Under the pieces are notes generated by a model. It searched no databases and was not told where the DNA came from. It worked only from the letters and a program-made list of their open reading frames with translations. DNA of 30,072 nt from JBEVJK01 sp963791325 (GTDB taxonomy: Bacteria > Pseudomonadota > Alphaproteobacteria > Rhizobiales > Rhizobiaceae), in contig CAWBRU010000020.1 in the NCBI GenBank assembly GCA_963791325.1, forward strand, positions 1-30,072, read 5' to 3'. Below are positions 22,818 through 28,486 of this stretch, piece by piece; the first letter of the stretch is position 1, and each line of letters opens with the position of its first letter. The translations under genes and the position numbers were made by a program.

Positions 22818-23769
22818 ATGGGCCCCTTTCATGCCGACGAGTTGCGCGCCCAGCAGCTCGCCGGCGGTGGCGCGGCGGGCGGCGGGATCCGCGCGTTCAT
22901 GCCGGATCAGCACCGGCGCTTTTTCGAGGCGCTGCCATACCTGTTCCTCGGGGTTTCGGACAGCGACGGCTGGCCGCTCGCCACAATGTTGGCCGGAGCG
23001 CCGGGTTTCGTCACCGCTCCGGACCCGTGGACACTCGCGATCGACGGCCGGCCAGCGGATGATGACCCGGCCGCGGGTGCCATCGCAGCGGATGCCGAGA
23101 TCGGCGTGTTGGGCATCGAGCTTGCCACCCGGCGACGCAACCGGGCCAACGGCCGTGTCGCGGCGCCCCATGCGGGAGGCTTCACGGTCGCCGTCGAGGA
23201 AAGTTTCGGCAATTGCCCGCAATACATCCAGGTCCGCACGGTTCGGCGGACCGGCCCGCGCGTGCCTCAGTTGCGCGAAACGCTCGCCGAGCCTCGATCT
23301 GCCGGCGCAAGCGCTGATCACCAGGGCAGACACTTTCTTCGTCGCCTCCCGCGCCCGCGCCGGCGGGGCCGACGTCTCGCATCGCGGCGGCCGTCCCGGG
23401 TTCGTCGGACTTTCCGGCGACACGCTGGTGATTCCCGATTTTCGCGGCAACCGCTACTTCAACACCCTCGGAAACCTGCTCGGCGAGCCGCGCGCCGGGC
23501 TGCTGTTCGTGGATTTCGAGAGCGGCGACATGCTGCAGCTGCAGGGCAGGGCGGAGATCGAGTGGGACGGCGAGACGGCGGCGCACTTTTTTGCCGGCGC
23601 CGAACGCATCTGGCGCTTCCATGTGGCGCGGGGATGGCGCCGGCGGGCGGCCTTGCCGTTCGCTTTCGACCTGGTCGAGGCCTCGCCATTTCTGGCACAC
23701 ACCGGGACTTGGCCGGCGATCGCCGGCGGCAGCTCCGCCCGTTTGTCCGACCCGCCGCCGGCGGTCTGA
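22818..23769 (+). pseudogene. Pyridoxamine 5'-phosphate oxidase-family (FMN split-barrel) protein, apparent +1 frameshift
   Basis: A flavin split-barrel protein of about 316 residues after removal of one base. The N-terminal half (MGPFHADELRAQQL..., FMPDQHRRFFEALPYLFLG, ESFGNCPQYIQVR) is in one frame to about 23290. The second half (LDLPAQALITRADTFFVAS, GFVGLSGDTLVIPDFRGNRYFN, LGEPRAGLLFVDFESGD) continues one base on. An extra C in the CC at 23292-23293 would explain it. The family binds FMN and reduces or oxidises small molecules, with no known substrate for this long form. It lies 10 nt after GST in a LysR-controlled pair. Sequence error is possible. Confidence 0.78.
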
Positions 23770-23925
23770 TCAGCCCGTATCGCGCGGTGCGGCAAAGCCT
23801 GTCGACGCCGCCTGCACCTCGCCGACGAGGTGCCTGACCAGCCCGGGCCATTCCGCTCGCCGCGTCTGCCGCAGATCCGGCGGCCAAGAGATGTCCTCTG
23901 ATCGGCTCACGGCGAGAACCTCCAA

Positions 23926-23951
23926 GCACAATCAGTCAGACTTGATTGTGC
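23926..23951. promoter_or_regulatory. Inverted repeat upstream of the TPR regulator gene
   Basis: GCACAATCA and TGATTGTGC, perfect 9-bp arms around an 8-nt centre, about 80 nt before the ATG at 24033. Spacing and length suit a dimeric regulator. A terminator for the PNPOx gene is less likely because there is no T-tract. Confidence 0.5.
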
Positions 23952-23968
23952 CTGGCTACAATGAGCAT

Positions 23969-23977
23969 GTAACTTAC
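23969..23977. promoter_or_regulatory. GTAACTTAC motif, TPR regulator promoter
   Basis: GTAACTTAC (GTAA-N-TTAC interrupted palindrome) ends 55 nt before the ATG of the TPR regulator. Its exact reverse complement is found 63 nt before the next gene, so it is a candidate shared operator. Confidence 0.45.
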
Positions 23978-24032
23978 TAGTGTTGAGGTGTTCGGGACCA
24001 ACGGACCGCCTTGTCTTGAGGGATGAGACTGC

Positions 24033-25727
24033 ATGGCCACGGCCGTTGCATCGAGCAGAGCGATTCCGGCAGGAATCTCCGACAGCGCGATCGAAGCCCA
24101 GCTCGCCCGGATTCTGGCGAGCGCCGAGTTCGACGCCACCCCGCGCGAGCGCAGCTTCCTCAAATATGTGGTCGGGGAGACCGTTGCGGGGCGCTCCGCC
24201 CGCATCAAGGCCTATTCGATTGCGGTCGAAGTCTTCGGCCGCGACGGCTCATTTGACGCGCAGCGAGACCCGATCGTGCGCATCGAGGCCGGCCATCTGC
24301 GCCGCTCGCTCGAGCGCTATTATTTGACGGCCGGCCAGGCGGATCCGCTGCTCATCTCGATCCCCAAGGGCGCCTACGTTCCCGAATTCTGCGCGCTCGC
24401 CCCGGCTGCTGCAGGTGCGGCCGAGGCTGAGGCCGATGCGCCAAGCGCAGGCCCCTCGCGACGCCGCCTCCAGCTGGTGGCCGCCGGCCTGGTCGTTCTC
24501 GGCATCGCCGTGGCGCTTGTCGTCCTTGCCTGGCCGAAGGCGGCGCCGCCCTCGCCGGAGATCCCGCGTCTCCTGGTCGAGCCGATGACCAGCCTGGTCG
24601 GGCCATCCACCGAACCGGCCGCCGTCGGGCTGACCCAGGAGATCATGGCGCAGCTGTCGAAATTCCGCGACCTGGTCGTCGTGGAGGCCGATCCGCGCCA
24701 GCAGGACCGGCTGCCGCGCTATGTGCTGAATGGCAGCGTCGGGCTGTCGCCGGAGGCGCTGCGGGTCAATGTGCGGCTGATCAACCGCGACGACGGCAGC
24801 GTCTTGTGGGGCAACAGCTACGGCAGCGATCTGAAGGTGACGGATGTCCTCAAGGCGCAGGCCGATATCGCCAACCAGGTGGCGACCGCCCTGGCGCAGG
24901 TCTACGGCGTCGTCTTCCAGGCGGAAGCGAGCCGCGCCGCCGAGACCCCGCCCGAAGATTGGAGCGCCTACGCCTGCACGCTGCACTACTACGCCTACCG
25001 CGCCAATCTGGATCGCCAGACGCACCCGCGGGTGAGGGCCTGCCTGGAAGATACGGTCAAGCGCTTCCCGGCCTATGCAACCGCCTGGGCTCTCTTGTCG
25101 CAGATCTATGTCGACGAGTACCGGTTCCGCTATGCCCCGGATCTCAATGCGGAGGGGGCCTCGATGGATCGGGCGCTCGACGCGGCCCGCAAGGCGGTTC
25201 AACTCGACCCGCTCAACGTCAGGGCACTGCAGGCGCTGATGTCGGCGCTCTATTTCAGCGGCGACCGAGCGGCGGCGCTGAAGGTCGGCAAGCAGGCGCT
25301 CGCGGTCAATCCCAATGACACCGAGCTGATGGGCGAGTACGGCTATCGCCTGGCGATGTCGGGCGAGTGGCCGGAGGGCTGCGCGCTGTTGGCGCAAGCC
25401 CGCGAGCGCAACCCTGGGCCGCTCGCCTATTACGAGGTCGCACTCGGCCTGTGCGGCTACTACACCGGCGACGTGCCGTCGGCGGTGGCCTGGATCGAGC
25501 GCGCGGCCAAGCCCGACAACCCGAACTTCCATATCGTCGCTGCGGCGATCTATGCCGAAGCAGGCCTCGCCGACGCGGCGCGCGCACAAGCGGCATGGCT
25601 GGTCGACAACGAGCCGGAGCTGGTGAAGCGGATGCGCACTGAGCTCGCGGCACGGTTTCCGCGCCGGAACGACGTCGACAAGTTCATGGGCTCGTTGCGG
25701 AAAGCCGGGCTGGATGTCGGCCCGTGA
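24033..25727 (+). CDS. Predicted membrane-bound regulator: winged-helix-like N-domain, one TM segment, TolB-like and TPR region
   Basis: A 564-residue protein. Residues 20-118 form a conserved cytoplasmic domain (FLKYVVGETVAGRSARIKAY, VEVFGRDGSFDAQRDPIVRI, LRRSLERYY, ISIPKGAYVPEF). Its end resembles the OmpR-type wing (helix with LRRxLE, then strand and GAYxPxF). One membrane segment is at about 146-167. After it come a TolB-N-like domain (about 178-300, with LLVEPMTSL, LNGSVG, DDGSVLWGNSY) and TPR-like helices to the end. The architecture is that of CadC/ToxR-like one-component regulators: DNA-binding inside, sensing in the periplasm. DNA binding is inferred, not shown. It is followed by the DUF1254 gene. 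AGGGA precedes the ATG. Confidence 0.8.
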   Translation: MATAVASSRAIPAGISDSAIEAQLARILASAEFDATPRERSFLKYVVGETVAGRSARIKAYSIAVEVFGRDGSFDAQRDPIVRIEAGHLRRSLERYYLTAGQADPLLISIPKGAYVPEFCALAPAAAGAAEAEADAPSAGPSRRRLQLVAAGLVVLGIAVALVVLAWPKAAPPSPEIPRLLVEPMTSLVGPSTEPAAVGLTQEIMAQLSKFRDLVVVEADPRQQDRLPRYVLNGSVGLSPEALRVNVRLINRDDGSVLWGNSYGSDLKVTDVLKAQADIANQVATALAQVYGVVFQAEASRAAETPPEDWSAYACTLHYYAYRANLDRQTHPRVRACLEDTVKRFPAYATAWALLSQIYVDEYRFRYAPDLNAEGASMDRALDAARKAVQLDPLNVRALQALMSALYFSGDRAAALKVGKQALAVNPNDTELMGEYGYRLAMSGEWPEGCALLAQARERNPGPLAYYEVALGLCGYYTGDVPSAVAWIERAAKPDNPNFHIVAAAIYAEAGLADAARAQAAWLVDNEPELVKRMRTELAARFPRRNDVDKFMGSLRKAGLDVGP

Positions 25728-25741
25728 GGGCGTAACCCACC

Positions 25742-25750
25742 GTAAGTTAC
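25742..25750. promoter_or_regulatory. GTAAGTTAC motif, DUF1254 promoter
   Basis: GTAAGTTAC, the exact reverse complement of the motif at 23969-23977, ends 63 nt before the ATG of the DUF1254 gene in an 86-nt gap. An additional GTAAC half-site is at 25732-25736. Confidence 0.45.
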
Positions 25751-25813
25751 GTTCCCAACCCGTTGACGCCGGCGTAGATCTGCGGCCCGCACCCCCGCAT
25801 CCAGGAGATCCTT

Positions 25814-27247
25814 ATGAACATCACGCGTCGGAACTTGACCGTCGGCGGACTGAGCTTGCTTGCAGGAGCGTCGGCAAGCTCGCTCGCCCGGGCTCATTTC
25901 GGGGAAGCAAGGATGTCCGTCGGCGATGATCTGGAGAATTTCTGGATCGCCACGGATGCCTACATCTTCGGCTATCCGCTGGTGACCATGGAAATGACCC
26001 GCCGGGTGATCACCAATGTCGTCGAGCCCGAGGGGACGCGCGGGCCGATGGGCCACATCATCAAGCTGAGAGAGTATCCCAACGCTTCGTTCCGGGACAT
26101 CACGGCGCCCAACGCCGACACGCTCTACACGACCGCCTTCTTCGATGTCGGCAAGGAGCCCTATGTGCTGAGCACGCCCGACATGAACGGCCGCTATTTC
26201 CTGCTGCCGATGCTCGACGGCTGGACCAATGTTTTCCAGGTGCCCGGATCGCGGACCACCGGGACCGGCGCCCAAACCTGTGCCATCACCGGGCCGGGCT
26301 GGAGCGGCAAGCTTCCGGAGGGCGTCAAGGAATACAAATCGCCGACCGACATCGTCTGGCTGCTCGGCCGCATTTACTGCACCGGGACGCCCGAGGACTA
26401 TGCCGAGGTCCACAAGCTGCAGGACGCGTTCAAGCTGGTACCGCTCAGCGCCTATGGCCGCGACTATACGCCGCCGCCCGGCAAGGTCGATCCGGCGATC
26501 GACATGAAGACGGCGGTGCGCGAACAGGTCAACAAGATGACCACAGTCGAATATTTCACGCTGCTGGCCGAGCTGATGAAAGCCAATCCGCCGGCCGAGG
26601 TCGATGCCCCGGCGCTCGAGCGCTTCGCCCGCATCGGCCTGGTCGCCGGCAAGGATTTCGACGCCGGCAAGCTGAAGGGCGACACGGTCGATCTGGTGCC
26701 CAAGATCGGCGTCGACCGCATCATGCTGCAGTTCAAGATCAACAAGGACGTTCAGGACATCAACGGCTGGGCGTTCACCACCAAGACCGGCCTCTATGGA
26801 ACGGACTATCTGATCCGCGCGCTGGTGACGGCGATCGGGCTGGGCGCCAACCGCCCGCAGGACGCGGTCTATCCGACTTCGGAGAAGAACGCCCATGGCC
26901 GCGCCTATGATGGCCGCCGGAATTACGTCATCCACTTCAAAAAGGGCGATGTCCCGCCGGTGAGCGGGTTCTGGTCGCTCACCATGTATGACGAGAACTT
27001 CTTCTTCGTCGACAACCCGCTCAACCGCTACTCGATCAGCCCGCGCCAGGACCTGACGTTCAATCACGACGGCTCGCTCGATCTTCACATCCAGCACAAG
27101 TCGCCGGGCGCCAACCGGGAGGCCAACTGGCTGCCGGCGCCGGCCGGGAAGTTCGTGCTGATGATGCGGCTCTATTGGCCGAACGAGAACGATCCCTCGA
27201 TCCTCGACGGAACCTGGACCATCCCTCCGGTCGAGGAAGCCGGCTGA
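25814..27247 (+). CDS. DUF1254/DUF1214 domain protein with Tat signal
   Basis: A 477-residue exported protein. The N-terminus has a twin-arginine signal (TRRNLTVGG, a hydrophobic stretch, then SSLARA near residue 27 as a cleavage site). DUF1254 follows (about 50-190: DAYIFGYPLVTMEMTRR, NADTLYTTAFFDV, LLPMLDGWTNVF). DUF1214 forms the C-terminal part (about 345-460: GFWSLTMYDENFFFVDNPLNRYSI, LHIQHKSPG, NWLPAPAGKFVLMMRLYWP). The biochemical function of the family is unknown. AGGAG is well placed before the ATG. The gene follows a predicted membrane regulator after 86 nt and shares an upstream motif with it, so control by that regulator is a reasonable hypothesis. Confidence 0.93.
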   Translation: MNITRRNLTVGGLSLLAGASASSLARAHFGEARMSVGDDLENFWIATDAYIFGYPLVTMEMTRRVITNVVEPEGTRGPMGHIIKLREYPNASFRDITAPNADTLYTTAFFDVGKEPYVLSTPDMNGRYFLLPMLDGWTNVFQVPGSRTTGTGAQTCAITGPGWSGKLPEGVKEYKSPTDIVWLLGRIYCTGTPEDYAEVHKLQDAFKLVPLSAYGRDYTPPPGKVDPAIDMKTAVREQVNKMTTVEYFTLLAELMKANPPAEVDAPALERFARIGLVAGKDFDAGKLKGDTVDLVPKIGVDRIMLQFKINKDVQDINGWAFTTKTGLYGTDYLIRALVTAIGLGANRPQDAVYPTSEKNAHGRAYDGRRNYVIHFKKGDVPPVSGFWSLTMYDENFFFVDNPLNRYSISPRQDLTFNHDGSLDLHIQHKSPGANREANWLPAPAGKFVLMMRLYWPNENDPSILDGTWTIPPVEEAG

Positions 27248-27302
27248 GCCACGCCTGGGTGTGTGGCGGCGTGCCCGCTCGGCCTTGGCTGCGTATGTGG
27301 CG

Positions 27303-27405
27303 AGAGCATTCCAGGAAAAAGTGGCCACGGTTTTCCGTCCGGAATTGCGAAAAAACAAAGACTTGGAGCGGAGCACCGATTCGAAGAAACGGTGATCCGC
27401 CCTAG
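27303..27405 (-). repeat. Rhizobiales-type palindromic intergenic repeat, copy 2
   Basis: A 103-bp copy of the element at 6973-7077, in the same orientation. Shared strings include TCCGTCCGGAATTGCG, AAACAAAGACTTGGAG, GATTCGAAGAAA and GGTGATCCG, ending in CTAG. The hairpin is slightly changed (GCATTCC arm, GGAAAA/TTTTCC inner stem). It lies between the DUF1254 gene and the VOC gene, and its terminal CTAG provides the VOC gene's TAG stop. Confidence 0.85.
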
Positions 27406-27842
27406 CGCCTGAGCTCTTCGGCAAGTCCGATGAGAATACCTTCCGGTCCCCGGATGTAGCACAGCCGATAGGCGTCTTTATACCGGACCACTTCGCCGAC
27501 GAGCTGCGCGCCGCGCGGGCGCAGCCTGCCGAGCGTGTCGTCGATGTCGTCCACGGCGAACATGACGCGGAGGTAGCCGAGGGCGTTGACGGGGGCGTTC
27601 CGGTGATCTGCGGCGACGGGCGGCGCGAGGAAGCGGGAGAGCTCAAGCCGGCTATGGCCGTCGGGTGTGCGCATCATCGCAATCTCGACGCGCTGATCGG
27701 CCAGTCCGGTGACACGCCCGGCCCATTCTCCTTCGATCGTGGACCGACCTTCGAGCTCGAGGCCGAGTTCGCGAAAGAAGTCGATCGTCCCGCCCAGGTC
27801 TTCGACCACGATTTCGACATTGTCCATCCGCTTCAGCGCCAT
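27402..27842 (-). CDS. VOC family protein (glyoxalase/bleomycin resistance/dioxygenase fold)
   Basis: A 146-residue protein with the paired beta-alpha-beta-beta-beta modules of the vicinal-oxygen-chelate superfamily. Markers are VEIVVEDLGGTIDFFRELGLEL at the start, HSRLELSRFLAP in the middle and the second module YLRVMFAVDDIDDTLGRLRPRGAQLVGEVV...YRLCYIRGPEGILIGLAEE. Metal-ligand type residues (H, E) are present but the reaction cannot be assigned. The start at 27842 (MALKRMDNVE) has GGAG about 9 nt upstream. A TTG at 27857 is the alternative. The stop codon lies inside the palindromic repeat, so the C-terminus may have been reset by the repeat. Confidence 0.88.
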   Translation of the reverse strand: MALKRMDNVEIVVEDLGGTIDFFRELGLELEGRSTIEGEWAGRVTGLADQRVEIAMMRTPDGHSRLELSRFLAPPVAADHRNAPVNALGYLRVMFAVDDIDDTLGRLRPRGAQLVGEVVRYKDAYRLCYIRGPEGILIGLAEELRR

Positions 27843-27918
27843 CGTTCCCGTCTCCAAGGCTTCGCCTCGAGCGTCATGGCGCTTCTTCGAATTGCCGTCA
27901 CCCTCTCATTCTTTGAGT

Positions 27919-27947
27919 GAGCATGATCTTTCGAAAAAACCGGTGTC
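27919..27947. repeat. Fragment of a related palindromic repeat
   Basis: GAGCATGATCTTTCGAAAAA followed by ACCGGTGTC looks like one arm of the common Rhizobiales repeat with GCATGATC ends, as I remember it. The other arm is missing. It shares only a loose pattern with the two full copies in the window. It lies upstream of the VOC gene on the minus strand. Confidence 0.45.
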
Positions 27948-28101
27948 TTGGACCGCTGCGGCAGCGGCAATCGCCTTGGCCGCAAGACGAGAAGTGCCGC
28001 CCTCCCTCCTGCGCAACGAGGGAAGGCGGCTGTTCGACGGGCCGGCGGCGGGGCGTGACATGGCGGGGGGACTGGCGCGTCCAGCCGCCGGGGTCGAAAA
28101 C

Positions 28102-28287
28102 TCAGCGCGAAGCGTTCCAGATGGCCATGAACAGCTCGGCCTTGCGGCGCTCATCCGAGACGGCTGGCCAGCCGATGTCCTTCTGCAGCTCTTGGGGCAG
28201 GGCATTCATCCGGCGGGCCGCTTTGCTGGAGCGATGGGCCTTGGCCAAGGATGCTCCGAAGCGGGAGATTCCGCTGATCAGTGACAT
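28102..28287 (-). CDS. Small conserved protein (DUF1127-like 'LPxELQKDIGWP' motif)
   Basis: A 61-residue protein starting MSLISGISRFGASLAKAHRSSKAARRMNALPQELQKDIGWPA. The ALPxxLxKDIGWP string resembles the end of DUF1127 proteins, small arginine-rich proteins of alphaproteobacteria tied to RNA turnover and phosphate or stress responses, and similar small proteins occur in Bradyrhizobium as I remember. AGGAGA sits 6 nt before the ATG, which makes a real gene likely in spite of its size. It is preceded by a gap of about 200 nt that contains a GntR-type palindrome. Function unknown. Confidence 0.68.
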   Translation of the reverse strand: MSLISGISRFGASLAKAHRSSKAARRMNALPQELQKDIGWPAVSDERRKAELFMAIWNASR

Positions 28288-28421
28288 GGCGTTCTCCTCT
28301 GTGGTTCGACAATTGTGCGGACTTTTGCCGCCTTTTGATGTCGCACACCATGCTGGATGTTTGTTTCTGCCCGATTGCGTGGCATTCGGTGTTGTGTTTC
28401 AGAAGCAGCGATATTCAGAAA

Positions 28422-28437
28422 CATTTGTATACAAATG
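28422..28437. promoter_or_regulatory. Perfect 16-bp palindrome, GntR/FadR-type operator
   Basis: CATTTGTATACAAATG is a perfect palindrome containing TTGTATACAA, the pattern bound by many FCD-type GntR regulators (tnGTnnACna). It lies in an AT-rich stretch 135 nt before the small 61-aa gene and 50 nt after the end of the ASKHA gene. No GntR gene is in the window. Confidence 0.5.
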
Positions 28438-28486
28438 AATTATGCATGCGGTGATCGAGCGTTGCCGACCGTGCCGGCGCGCGCTC

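Noticed and set aside
25550..27646. 698-aa minus-strand open frame across the DUF1254 gene and the repeat
   Set aside because: A mirror frame of the DUF1254 gene. No domain, and it crosses a repeat and another gene.
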